From CAZMXI01 sp964570205 (GTDB lineage Bacteria; Planctomycetota; Phycisphaerae; Tepidisphaerales; Tepidisphaeraceae), in assembly GCA_964570205.1 (NCBI GenBank), contig CAZMXI010000001.1, positions 12,881-76,880 on the forward strand: a stretch of DNA of 64,000 nucleotides, written 5' to 3'. The notes below the pieces were generated by a model. The model ran no database searches. It was not told the origin of the DNA and saw only the letters and a program-made list of their open reading frames with translations. Both the position numbers and the translations under genes were made by a program. Positions 1 to 8,258 of this stretch are shown here, piece by piece (positions within the stretch are counted from its first letter, which is position 1; each line of letters opens with the position of its first letter).

Positions 1-564
1 GAGGTCAAGCTGGCCGGCCAGGAGGAACTGTGGCAAAGGCAGCCGGCCCCCCAGCACCTTCGTCAGTTTCAGACGAAGCCGCCCCCGGTCATCAATGCTC
101 GGCTCGAAATGGAAACTGACCACGCAGTTCAGATCCGAGATCCGCGCCGCCGCGATCAGCCGATGATCTCGCAGAAAGAAACCCATTCCCGAGACATACC
201 GCTCGGCCAACGACCGAAAATCCTGGAACGCGGCACTGTTGTGCAACAGAAAGGCGTTCAGTTCCTCCTCAGTGACGTTCAACGTGACGAATTCAGCCGC
301 CGGCGGCGCCATCGCGGTCGTCGGACGAGCTGTACCGCGCGCCTCGCGCACCTCCCGGTAGTGGGATGCCTGAGCCATCGACCGGGCCTGGAACACCTGG
401 TCGAGCACTCGCTGGCTCAAAATGGGGGTTCCTGAATCCCACGCGAACGTCCGATAGAACTCGGGCGACTGGTGGAGACTGCGGTATCCGAAGGCGGCCA
501 GGATCATCAGGCCCACCAGCAGCGCCGCCACACCCAGCAACAGCCACTTAAGCCATCTCTTCAT
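1..564 (-). CDS. Membrane-anchored hypothetical protein, C-terminus off the window edge
   Basis: The frame is open from an ATG at 562-564 down to base 1, so at least 188 residues are visible and the end is missing. The N-terminus has a short basic stretch (MKRWLKW) followed by one hydrophobic segment at about residues 8-27, which looks like an uncleaved signal anchor. The rest is soluble and would lie outside the membrane. A segment near residue 105 (VTLNVTEEELNAFL) resembles the start of YpmS/DUF2140-like domains, but the match is by eye and weak. It is divergent from the small gene at 749. Function unknown. Confidence 0.6.
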   Translation of the reverse strand, partial: MKRWLKWLLLGVAALLVGLMILAAFGYRSLHQSPEFYRTFAWDSGTPILSQRVLDQVFQARSMAQASHYREVREARGTARPTTAMAPPAAEFVTLNVTEEELNAFLLHNSAAFQDFRSLAERYVSGMGFFLRDHRLIAAARISDLNCVVSFHFEPSIDDRGRLRLKLTKVLGGRLPLPQFLLAGQLDL

Positions 565-748
565 GTCGCTCCATCCCGCGGCCGGGAAGCCCATGGGTCA
601 TCCCCATCACTATTGTAGATGGTCTTCCGCCGTCATAAACGCTACGCTCGGCAGAATCCTCAGCACATCGTATGCCGAGGTCATCACCACCAGAAATCGG
701 GTGCTCCCCCGGTTCCCGCCAGGGAGTAGACTCGACTCAGGCAACGCC

Positions 749-1198
749 ATGCGATCGGTCTCGCCTACATCCAGGCAACCCGGCCACGACGACGAATACT
801 GCCGTCGAGCAAGACGGCTGCGTTACCTGCATGGGGACAATCCCGCATTTCTGCAACAATCCCTCAGGCTCTTGTCCTGTGAAATGGATGCCAGGCGGAT
901 TCCGCTTCTGCCAGATTGCGACGAACGCCCCGCCACCGCGTTCGCCGGTCTCGTCGCTGCCCGACTGAATGACGGGACCCTGCGCTACTCGGTGCGAAGA
1001 AGGCTGCTGCAACATGCCGAAAATCGCGGCATCGGTCGATTCGAGGCCAACCTCATCATCGCAACGGTCCAGCACCAGTGGCGACAGAGCCATGTGAGGA
1101 TCGAGCCCGCCCGACAGAGTTGCCTGCCTCTCATCGCCACGTTCGTCATCCTCCAATCTCTCGTCATCATTGGCCTTCTCGTGATTCTGTGTGGGTAG
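749..1198 (+). CDS. Small hypothetical protein with C-terminal membrane helix
   Basis: 149 residues from the internal ATG at 749. An open frame extends back to 563, but that upstream part overlaps the divergent gene's start region and looks non-coding. The body is Arg-rich with a helical segment around IGRFEANLIIA, and the last ~20 residues form a single hydrophobic helix, so the protein is probably tail-anchored with the body in the cytoplasm. No recognised family. It sits directly upstream of the export cluster beginning at 1281 and may share its transcript. Confidence 0.5.
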   Translation: MRSVSPTSRQPGHDDEYCRRARRLRYLHGDNPAFLQQSLRLLSCEMDARRIPLLPDCDERPATAFAGLVAARLNDGTLRYSVRRRLLQHAENRGIGRFEANLIIATVQHQWRQSHVRIEPARQSCLPLIATFVILQSLVIIGLLVILCG

Positions 1199-1280
1199 TG
1201 CTGATTGCCTCGTTGATGACCGCAGGAGCCGGCCCATCCTTGATTGACTGCTCGACAGGGTCAACGTACATTCCTCAGTC

Positions 1281-3761
1281 ATGCGTCTTCCGCTGGCGGG
1301 GCTGCTTGTTCTGTTGGTCTCGACCCACGCACTGGCACAGGCCGAGGGAGAGGTCGAGAGCATCGGGTTTTCCGGTTATTACCGCCCGAACTGCTGGGTG
1401 CCCATGCGGCTCAAGCTTCGTTCGCGGGTCGGACTTCCCGGCAACTACAAGCTTCAGGTCATCCAGGAGGATATGGACCGTGACCGCGTTTCCTATACCC
1501 GGCCCATTGCCCTGAATCCGAATGTCGAAGGCCGCCCGGCCACACAGGAACGCTACTGGGCCTGCTTCCTGCCACAGCCTCGCGTCGATGAAGCGCAGAC
1601 GAGCCAGGAACTGACCAACCTCCTGCCGGTATTCCTGTGTCATGGAAACAGCCTCCGGCAGTTCGTCCAGATCCCCATTCCGCCCAGCACAACACTGCTG
1701 GCCGGGCGCAACCTTGATGACCGCGCGCGCGGGCAGCGGCTGGTGCTGGTGGTGGTGGCATCGGGCGCAATGCCGATTCTCGATCAACACGTTGGTGCCT
1801 ACGGCCTCACCGAAGATATCGCGTTCATTCGCATGTCTGTGAACGATCTGCCGGGCAATGCCCTGGCGTATCAGGCGGTGGACGGCATTATCTGGCTGAA
1901 CGCCGACCCGACGCAACTTGACGACGACACCTCCGCGGCCCTTCAGGACTACGTCCGTGAAGGTGGCCGGCTGGTGGTCTGCCAGAGCCCCGACTGGCAG
2001 AAGACAAAGGCCAGCGGCCTTGCCCCACTGCTGCCGGTGACGCTCGAAAGCATGGATGAGGAAGTCGACGCCAAGAGCCTTCGCAGGCTGGCGGGAATCC
2101 CTGACTACGAGAGATCGCAGCGGCAGGCCGGGGCGATCGACCAGGCTTGGCGGGCCCCGGACGATTCCTATCCCGATCCCTGGGCCGACCTGCAACAGCG
2201 AAGCACACCGATCGCGCGCGCAACAACAAGAGCCGGCGCCATGGTGGACCTGTGGAGCGCAAGCAGGCCCGACTCGCCCTATCTCGCACGCTGGATGGTC
2301 GGCCACGGCATGGTGGCGTGGGTCGCCCAGGACCTGGGCAGTCCGCAGGTGATCTCACAGGCGCCGCTTCGCCACATCGGCTGGGCGACCATCTGGGATC
2401 GCTGTTTCGACTGGCCGAATCAGTCGCTTGCCGAGGCATCGCTCAAGGCATTCCCGAATCAGCGGGAACGCTACAGGAACTTCGCCCAGGACAAGCAGGG
2501 AGCCTACTCGGTGGAACTCAGCCAGACCCTGCTCCGCGAAATGGAGCATGGCAAGCGAGGCTTCGCCTATGTCGCTCTGGTCCTGCTCTTCTTCATCGTG
2601 TACTGGGCGATCGCCGGTCCGGGCAGCTACTTCTTCCTCCTGGCGCGCAAGCGGTCGCACCATAGCTGGATTGCGTTCGCCGTGTGCTCTCTGGGCGCGA
2701 CAGGCGTCACGGCCGGCCTGGTGAAGCTCATCCTTCGCGGACCGCCTGAGGTGCGGCACGTCAGCTTTGTCCGCGTCATGGCAGGCGACCAGACCATCAT
2801 CCACAGCCAGTTCGGCCTCTACGTGCCAAGGGATGATGCCTCGCTGCCCATCGAACTGACCGGCGCCTCGCCGAAGAGCCTGAGCTACCTGACGCCTTAT
2901 CCCATGCATGAAGCCTTCCAGCAGGAGAACGCCAGCGCCATCACGGCATGCCTCGCTACAGAATACGAGGTGCCGGTGCGTGAACGCACCGCCGATGAGC
3001 CGCCGGCCATCCGTGTCCCTTATCGCAGCACATCCAAACGGTTCCAGGCGCGCTGGGTTGGACAGTACAACGGCGGCATTGCCGGCGCAGCCGAGCTCCA
3101 TGACAACGCATTGAGCGGCACGCTGATCAACGGCAGTGGCACGGACTTGCGATCCGTCTATCTCGTCTATCGCCATCCCTCCTTCAAGGACGATGTCATG
3201 TTTCACTTGCAGGAGGCCGGCGGCGGCGCCTGGCGCAAAGGTGCCGATCTGGATCTGGCCGAACTGGCGAGCTTGCCCCCGGTTGACGACCGTCTGCCGT
3301 CGACATCCGGCATGAGGGGGCCGCTCAATCTCGCCTGGATCAACATCCGCTGGGCGGACAGCCTCCGTGGGAATTGGGGCGAGAGCGCCTTGGGCGACAC
3401 CGATCGCGCCGCCCTGCTCCTGAGCGTTTTCGACCGACTGGCCCCGTCCATCGATCCAGACCCGGGCAACTCACGGAATGAACGATACGAGCTGCTGCGC
3501 AGGGCCGGCCGGCACCTGGATGCGTCTCATGCCATCAGTTGCGGACACTTGTTAATCGTCGCGAGAGCGGACAACGACGCGGCCCTGCCCATTCCCCTGC
3601 GGGTGGACGGCGAGAGCGTTCAGCCTCACAGCAGGGGCACGGTCTACTACCAGTTCATCGTGCCGATGCGGCGCAGCGGCTCGGCGACACGGCCGAGCGT
3701 CGCTGAGCCGGACCCAAATGACAATCCAGCCTCGCGAACCGAGGCCTCGACCTCCCGCTGA
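1281..3761 (+). CDS. Large exported/membrane protein partnered with an ABC transporter
   Basis: 826 residues. It begins with a signal peptide (about residues 1-20, ending ALAQA). An extracytoplasmic part of ~400 residues follows, containing a stretch (DGIIWLNADP, then a loop with YVREGGRLVVCQSPDW) like the glutamine-amidotransferase-like fold in DUF4350 and related proteins. Two membrane helices lie near residues 428-446 and 463-484, followed by a second soluble region. The ABC ATPase starts 7 bases after the stop and the permease follows, so the three likely form one complex. The arrangement recalls GldG-type auxiliary proteins of ABC-2 exporters, but the substrate cannot be read from sequence. 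Confidence 0.75.
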   Translation: MRLPLAGLLVLLVSTHALAQAEGEVESIGFSGYYRPNCWVPMRLKLRSRVGLPGNYKLQVIQEDMDRDRVSYTRPIALNPNVEGRPATQERYWACFLPQPRVDEAQTSQELTNLLPVFLCHGNSLRQFVQIPIPPSTTLLAGRNLDDRARGQRLVLVVVASGAMPILDQHVGAYGLTEDIAFIRMSVNDLPGNALAYQAVDGIIWLNADPTQLDDDTSAALQDYVREGGRLVVCQSPDWQKTKASGLAPLLPVTLESMDEEVDAKSLRRLAGIPDYERSQRQAGAIDQAWRAPDDSYPDPWADLQQRSTPIARATTRAGAMVDLWSASRPDSPYLARWMVGHGMVAWVAQDLGSPQVISQAPLRHIGWATIWDRCFDWPNQSLAEASLKAFPNQRERYRNFAQDKQGAYSVELSQTLLREMEHGKRGFAYVALVLLFFIVYWAIAGPGSYFFLLARKRSHHSWIAFAVCSLGATGVTAGLVKLILRGPPEVRHVSFVRVMAGDQTIIHSQFGLYVPRDDASLPIELTGASPKSLSYLTPYPMHEAFQQENASAITACLATEYEVPVRERTADEPPAIRVPYRSTSKRFQARWVGQYNGGIAGAAELHDNALSGTLINGSGTDLRSVYLVYRHPSFKDDVMFHLQEAGGGAWRKGADLDLAELASLPPVDDRLPSTSGMRGPLNLAWINIRWADSLRGNWGESALGDTDRAALLLSVFDRLAPSIDPDPGNSRNERYELLRRAGRHLDASHAISCGHLLIVARADNDAALPIPLRVDGESVQPHSRGTVYYQFIVPMRRSGSATRPSVAEPDPNDNPASRTEASTSR

Positions 3762-3768
3762 GCGACTT

Positions 3769-4704
3769 ATGGCAACCGTTATCAAGACCGTCAACCTCAC
3801 GAAGCGATACGGCACCCTGGTGGCGCTGTCGAACCTCAACCTCGAAATCGAGGAGGGCGACTGCTTCGGCTACATCGGCCCCAACGGCGCCGGCAAGTCC
3901 ACCACCATCAAGGTCCTCGCCACCCTCCTTCAGCCCACGTGGGGCGAAGCGCGCATCTGCGATTACGTGGTCGGCTACCAGTCGCGGATGATCCGCCCCC
4001 TCATCGGCTACGTGCCTGACTATTTCGGCGCCTACGAAGACATGGTGGTCCAGGAATACTGCGAATTCTTCGCCGCCGCCTACAGCATCAACGGCGTCGC
4101 CCGCACCAAGGTCGTCAACGATGTGCTGGAACTGACCGACCTGGCCTACAAGCGGGACGCCCTGGTTGACGGACTTTCCCGCGGCATGAAGCAGAGACTG
4201 TCGATCGCCCGGGTGCTCCTGCACGATCCCAGGGTCCTGCTGCTGGACGAGCCGGCCGGCAATCTCGACCCTCGCGCCCGCATCGAGATGCGCGAGCTGC
4301 TCAAGGAGCTGCGCCGCCTGGGCAAGACCATCCTGATCAGCTCGCACATCCTGCCGGAGCTGGCCGACCTGTGCAACAAGATTGGCATCATCGAGACCGG
4401 CGAGCTGATCTACTCCGGCCCGGTCAACGACATCCTCCGCAAGGCCAGGACAGGCACGGTGCTCCACGTTGGCGTGGCGGCGCAGGCCGAGCAGGCCGCC
4501 GCCCTGCTCTCGCAGGACCCGAACATCGAGCACGTCGAGCCCCGCAACGGCCATATGCAGGTCTTGCTCAAGGATGGCGTCAATGACTACAGCTTCGTCC
4601 CCCAGCGGTTGATCAGCGCCGGCTACCGCCTGACCCTGCTCCGCGAGGAGGAAGTGAACCTCGAAACCGCCTTCATGCGGCTGACCAAGGGACTGGTGCA
4701 ATAA
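3769..4704 (+). CDS. ABC transporter ATP-binding protein (ABC-2 exporter type)
   Basis: 311 residues using the ATG at 3769, just after the preceding stop. An in-frame ATG at 3718 would overlap the upstream gene and add an unlikely Arg/Pro-rich head. It powers export by ATP hydrolysis with the permease encoded next. Visible motifs: Walker A GPNGAGKST at 37-45, signature LSRGMKQ at about 136, Walker B VLLLDEP with D160/E161, D-loop NLDP and a switch His in SSHILPE. The C-terminal ~90 residues are the regulatory extension usual in CcmA/NatA-like subunits. Confidence 0.93.
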   Translation: MATVIKTVNLTKRYGTLVALSNLNLEIEEGDCFGYIGPNGAGKSTTIKVLATLLQPTWGEARICDYVVGYQSRMIRPLIGYVPDYFGAYEDMVVQEYCEFFAAAYSINGVARTKVVNDVLELTDLAYKRDALVDGLSRGMKQRLSIARVLLHDPRVLLLDEPAGNLDPRARIEMRELLKELRRLGKTILISSHILPELADLCNKIGIIETGELIYSGPVNDILRKARTGTVLHVGVAAQAEQAAALLSQDPNIEHVEPRNGHMQVLLKDGVNDYSFVPQRLISAGYRLTLLREEEVNLETAFMRLTKGLVQ

Positions 4705-4713
4705 AGAACTCCT

Positions 4714-6831
4714 ATGCTCGGCATCGGCAACTACCTCTGGCGACTGATTCCGGCGAACCCGATCCTGCTGCGGGTCCTCCACACCGGGGGCAAGCGCAAA
4801 CGAGACCTGCTTTTCCGCTGCGCCTACCTGGGCGCGCTTGTCTTCCTGGTCGTCTTCCTGCTCCTGTCTTCCGCGGGCGACCTCGCCAGCGCCAACCTCA
4901 CCGCACTCTCGCAGCAGTCCGCACGCATCTTCTGGTGGATGAGCTACGTCCAGCTCATCCTCGTCGCCCTGCTCGCCCCCGTCTTCACGGCCAGCGCCAT
5001 CACCCAGGAGAAGGACAGTCAGACCTACGACATCCTGCTGTCAACGCCCCTCACCAACGGCCAGATCGTCCTAGGATCGCTCCTCTCGCGGCTCTTCTTC
5101 GTCATCGCACTGCTGATCAGCGGAATCCCCATCTTCTCGATCACCCAGATATTCGGCGGCGTTTCCATCGGCAATATCGCCATGTCGTTCCTCATCGCCT
5201 GCGCCACTGCGTTCATGACCGGCGCGCTCGCGATGGCCATCGCCGTCTTCAAGGTCGGCACCCGCCGCACGATCTTCAGCTTCTACATGTTCATCCTGCT
5301 GTACCTGGCCGTTCCTGTCGTCATCGAGAACCTCGGGTACTTCCAATACCAATGGGAATTCAGCTCCACCGGCAAGCCCACCGCCCACATCAGTTGGCTC
5401 GCCGGCATCCACCCGTTCCTGGCGCTGCGGGTGATCTTCGGCGAGGCCGGGTACCGCCCGCCGCCCCTGGGGCTCGTCCAGCAGCACGGCTGGCCCCTCA
5501 CCTGGTATCTCAGCAGCCCCCAGACGTTCTACATCGCCTTCATGTTCTCCTTCAGCTTCGTGCTGGTCGCCCCTTCGATCCTCCTCCTGCGCCGGCTGGC
5601 GCAGTCCAGCAGCACCCTGCGGACCCGGCTGCTCACCGGGCTTCGCATCGTCAGCGGCGACCGAAGCCGCCGCCCGCGCCATGTCTGGGCCAATCCCATC
5701 GCCTGGCGCGAGGCCAAGACCAAGGCCTCCGCGACCCGCGCTGTCCTGCTCCGCTATGGCTTCATGGTCCTGGGCGTGGCCGCCGCCGTCGTCCTGCTGG
5801 TCATGTCGTCGACCGCCAAAGACGCCCCCTGCTACATCGGCCTGGCCTATAACCCCGCCAGCGGGACCGTCACCATCGTCAACCACGGCGATACCCGCCC
5901 CTATGTTATCCGCCCCAACGAGGGCTTCGTTACGCCCGCCACCCTCATCACGCTCAAGACCCACACCGACGTCAACGGCTCGCCCGTCGGCCCGGAAATG
6001 CTCCGCGCCAATCTCGTCATCGACGCCGACTCCCTGCGCTTCGACCCCCGCGACCCCCGAACCATCGTCTCAATGACCATCCGGCCGCCCGAAACGCTCC
6101 TGCCCGCCGACCTCACGCGGCAGTTCCTGCTCGGGGCCATCATGGTCGAGCTGGCCGTGATCCTCCTCATCCTGACCCAGACCGCCGCATCCACCGTCAC
6201 CCGAGAAAAGGAGGATGGCACGCTCGACCTGCTTTTGGCCACCCCGATCACCAGCCACTACTACATCTGGGGCAAGCTGCGCGGGCTCGTGGCCTTCGTC
6301 CTGCCCCTGGTGGCCGTGCCGCTGCTCAGCGTGGCCATCTTCATCATCGGCGACTATTTCCGCGAAGACCCCCTCACCGGACGCGCCCCCACCACCATAT
6401 ACCCTGAGGCGCTGCTCATCCTCCCCGGCACGCTGGTCATGGTGGCCGCCTTCGCCGCCATCCTCGGCATGCAGATGTCGCTGCGATGCAAGCGCACCGT
6501 CATGGCCGTCATGAGCAGCGTCGGCATCGTCGCCGGCGCCTTCGGCGGGCTCTGGATGTGCGGCATGAGCGCAACCTCGTCGGGAAACCTCTCCGAGCCT
6601 GGCATGGCCGTCGGCTGCTTCAGCCCCTTTACCCTGATGGCGATGTTGATCAGTCCGGCCGATATCGTCGACTCAGCCTTCGCCGAACGCGCTCGCCTCG
6701 TCGCCGATGCCCGCCTGCTCATCTTCTTCTTCGGCTGGGCTGCCACCGTCTGTTACGGCCTGATTGTCTGGAGCATGTACAAGTCCATGGTGCGCAACTT
6801 CGACATGACCATCCGCCGCCAGGCGGCTTGA
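4714..6831 (+). CDS. ABC-2 type permease, double-length with two repeated halves
   Basis: 705 residues starting 9 bases after the ATPase gene. Two membrane halves are separated by a soluble loop (roughly residues 390-465). Each half carries the same cytoplasmic signature: ITQEKDSQTYDILLSTPLT near residue 96 and VTREKEDGTLDLLLATPIT near residue 493. A usual ABC-2 subunit is 250-400 residues with one such motif, so this looks like a tandem fusion that may supply both halves of the channel in one chain. At least ten hydrophobic helices are visible. The substrate is unknown. Confidence 0.88.
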   Translation: MLGIGNYLWRLIPANPILLRVLHTGGKRKRDLLFRCAYLGALVFLVVFLLLSSAGDLASANLTALSQQSARIFWWMSYVQLILVALLAPVFTASAITQEKDSQTYDILLSTPLTNGQIVLGSLLSRLFFVIALLISGIPIFSITQIFGGVSIGNIAMSFLIACATAFMTGALAMAIAVFKVGTRRTIFSFYMFILLYLAVPVVIENLGYFQYQWEFSSTGKPTAHISWLAGIHPFLALRVIFGEAGYRPPPLGLVQQHGWPLTWYLSSPQTFYIAFMFSFSFVLVAPSILLLRRLAQSSSTLRTRLLTGLRIVSGDRSRRPRHVWANPIAWREAKTKASATRAVLLRYGFMVLGVAAAVVLLVMSSTAKDAPCYIGLAYNPASGTVTIVNHGDTRPYVIRPNEGFVTPATLITLKTHTDVNGSPVGPEMLRANLVIDADSLRFDPRDPRTIVSMTIRPPETLLPADLTRQFLLGAIMVELAVILLILTQTAASTVTREKEDGTLDLLLATPITSHYYIWGKLRGLVAFVLPLVAVPLLSVAIFIIGDYFREDPLTGRAPTTIYPEALLILPGTLVMVAAFAAILGMQMSLRCKRTVMAVMSSVGIVAGAFGGLWMCGMSATSSGNLSEPGMAVGCFSPFTLMAMLISPADIVDSAFAERARLVADARLLIFFFGWAATVCYGLIVWSMYKSMVRNFDMTIRRQAA

Positions 6832-6895
6832 GAAGCGTCTCGGCAGCCTTTCATCCCGTTGGACCACCGGTACGGCCGTCGGGTACCATCATCCC

Positions 6896-8005
6896 ATGAT
6901 CTCGCCGCTCCTACCCCTCATCGCCCTGGCACTTCTCTGCGCGTCCGCCACCGCCGCCCACCCGACGACCATCCCGGCCGAGCCCCTCGCGCCGCCCGCC
7001 GATATCTACATCTCCGGTCAGGATGGCTATCACACCTACCGCATTCCCTCGCTGCTGGTCACGCCGAAGGGCACGCTGCTGGCGTTCGCCGAGGGCCGCA
7101 AGAGCAGCCGATCCGACACCGGCCATATCGACCTTGTCCTCAAGCGATCGACGGACCAGGGCCACACCTGGTCGGCACTTCAAGTCGTCGCCTCCGACCC
7201 TCCCAATACGATCGGCAACCCCTGCCCCGTCGTCGACTGCGACACCGGCACGATCTGGCTGGCGCTGACCCGAAACCTCGGGCAGGACAGGGAACGCGAC
7301 ATCATCGCCGGCCGGTCCAAGGGCACCCGCACTGTCCTGATGACTTCCAGCAACGATGATGGGCTGACCTGGGCCGGGCCGGCCGACATCACCGCCGCCA
7401 CCAAGCTCCCCGACTGGACATGGTACGCCACCGGACCGGGCGTGGGAATCCAGTTGCGAAGTGGCCGCCTGCTCATCCCCTGCGACCACCAGGTGCTCAA
7501 GGCTCCCTATTCTCACTCGCACGTGATCTACAGCAATGATCATGGCAAGTCGTGGAAGCTGGGCGGCATCGTCGGCCCCCGAGTCAACGAGTGCCAGGTC
7601 GTCGAACGGGCCGATGGCTCGGTCATGCTGAACATGCGGGCCTACCGCGACCGGCATTGCCGCGCGGTCTCCATCAGCAAGGATGGGGGCCAGAGTTGGT
7701 CGGCCCTGACCGATGACCCGACGCTCGTCGAGCCCATCTGCCAAGCCAGCCTCGTGCGCTTTCCCGGGAACGCTTCGACGAAGCCCCGGCTGCTCTTCTC
7801 CAATCCCGCCAGTCAGCGGAAGCGGGAGAGGATGACGCTTCGCATAAGCCCGGACGAAGGCCGGACCTGGCCATTTGCGAAGCTGATCTATGCGGGCCCC
7901 TCGGCCTATTCCTGCCTCGCCATCCTCCCGGATGCCACTGTCGGCTGCCTTTACGAGCGGGACGACTACGCCAAGATCACCTTTGTCCGGGTGGCGATCG
8001 ATTAG
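6896..8005 (+). CDS. Secreted sialidase (exo-alpha-sialidase, BNR/Asp-box family)
   Basis: 369 residues with a signal peptide (about 1-20, ending ATAA). The fold is a six-bladed propeller cleaving terminal sialic acids from glycans outside the cytoplasm. The family RIP motif is present (YRIPSLL, near residue 49), as are five Asp-boxes: STDQGHTW, SNDDGLTW, SNDHGKSW, SKDGGQSW and SPDEGRTW. Length matches single-domain bacterial sialidases (~350-400), with no carbohydrate-binding module. No sialic-acid catabolic genes are nearby, so it may release sugars for another route or act on related nonulosonic acids. Confidence 0.88.
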   Translation: MISPLLPLIALALLCASATAAHPTTIPAEPLAPPADIYISGQDGYHTYRIPSLLVTPKGTLLAFAEGRKSSRSDTGHIDLVLKRSTDQGHTWSALQVVASDPPNTIGNPCPVVDCDTGTIWLALTRNLGQDRERDIIAGRSKGTRTVLMTSSNDDGLTWAGPADITAATKLPDWTWYATGPGVGIQLRSGRLLIPCDHQVLKAPYSHSHVIYSNDHGKSWKLGGIVGPRVNECQVVERADGSVMLNMRAYRDRHCRAVSISKDGGQSWSALTDDPTLVEPICQASLVRFPGNASTKPRLLFSNPASQRKRERMTLRISPDEGRTWPFAKLIYAGPSAYSCLAILPDATVGCLYERDDYAKITFVRVAID

Positions 8006-8043
8006 ACCGCCGCGCACAAGACCGAGGCGTCTTTGCCGCTCAA

Positions 8044-8072
8044 TTGACTGCCCGGTTCCTTCGATATAGACT
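8044..8072 (+). promoter_or_regulatory. Candidate sigma-70-type promoter for the ileS leader
   Basis: TTGACT at 8044-8049 and TAGACT at 8067-8072 are separated by 17 bases. TATAGA at 8065-8070 is an overlapping alternative with 15-base spacing. Transcription would begin near 8079, about 20 bases before the small leader ORF and about 180 bases before ileS. Matched by eye only. Confidence 0.5.
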
Positions 8073-8098
8073 CCCCTCACTTTGACCGTAGGTATGCC

Positions 8099-8164
8099 AT
8101 GAGCTTGTGCCGTACCGTCCCTATTACCATCGACATTTTGAGTGGACGCGACCGTCGCGTTTAG
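8099..8164 (+). CDS. Putative Ile-rich leader peptide of ileS (21 residues)
   Basis: A 21-codon ORF (MSLCRTVPITIDILSGRDRRV) lies between a promoter-like sequence and an intrinsic terminator upstream of ileS. Isoleucine codons occur at positions 9, 11 and 13 (8123, 8129 and 8135), which is what a ribosome sensing charged tRNA-Ile would need. AGG at 8090-8092 is a weak ribosome site about 6 bases before the ATG. The ORF end overlaps a 6-bp hairpin. The proposed role is attenuation in cis, as pheM does for pheST, rather than as a functional peptide. Too short to prove by coding statistics. Confidence 0.5.
   Translation: MSLCRTVPITIDILSGRDRRV
8146..8160 (+). promoter_or_regulatory. Leader hairpin overlapping the end of the ileS leader ORF
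   Basis: Perfect 6-bp stem ACGCGA/TCGCGT with loop CCG. The loop plus 3' arm (8152-8158, CCGTCGC) is also the exact reverse complement of 8200-8206 (GCGACGG), which is the terminator loop plus its last stem base. The two pairings are mutually exclusive. A ribosome stalled on the Ile codons would cover the 5' arm (8146-8151) and favour the distal pairing. Confidence 0.5.
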
Positions 8165-8192
8165 GGATTCTCTTCCGCGAAGGAACCATGAC

Positions 8193-8220
8193 CCCTGGAG
8201 CGACGGCTTCAGGGTTTTTT
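8193..8220 (+). terminator. Intrinsic terminator / attenuator upstream of ileS
   Basis: 8-bp stem CCCTGGAG (8193-8200) and CTTCAGGG (8207-8214, one G-T wobble), six-base loop CGACGG, then six T at 8215-8220. It ends 38 bases before the ileS ATG and 188 bases after the sialidase stop. A promoter-like sequence lies between the sialidase and this hairpin, so it is better explained as an attenuator than as the sialidase terminator. Confidence 0.75.
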
Positions 8221-8258
8221 GTTCCAGGCTTTAGCCCATTCAGACCAGTGCAGCCAAT

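Noticed and set aside
8165..8220. T-box riboswitch upstream of ileS
   Set aside because: No AGGGUGGNACCGCG-like T-box and no UGGN bulge facing tRNA-Ile were found; the leader-peptide model fits better.
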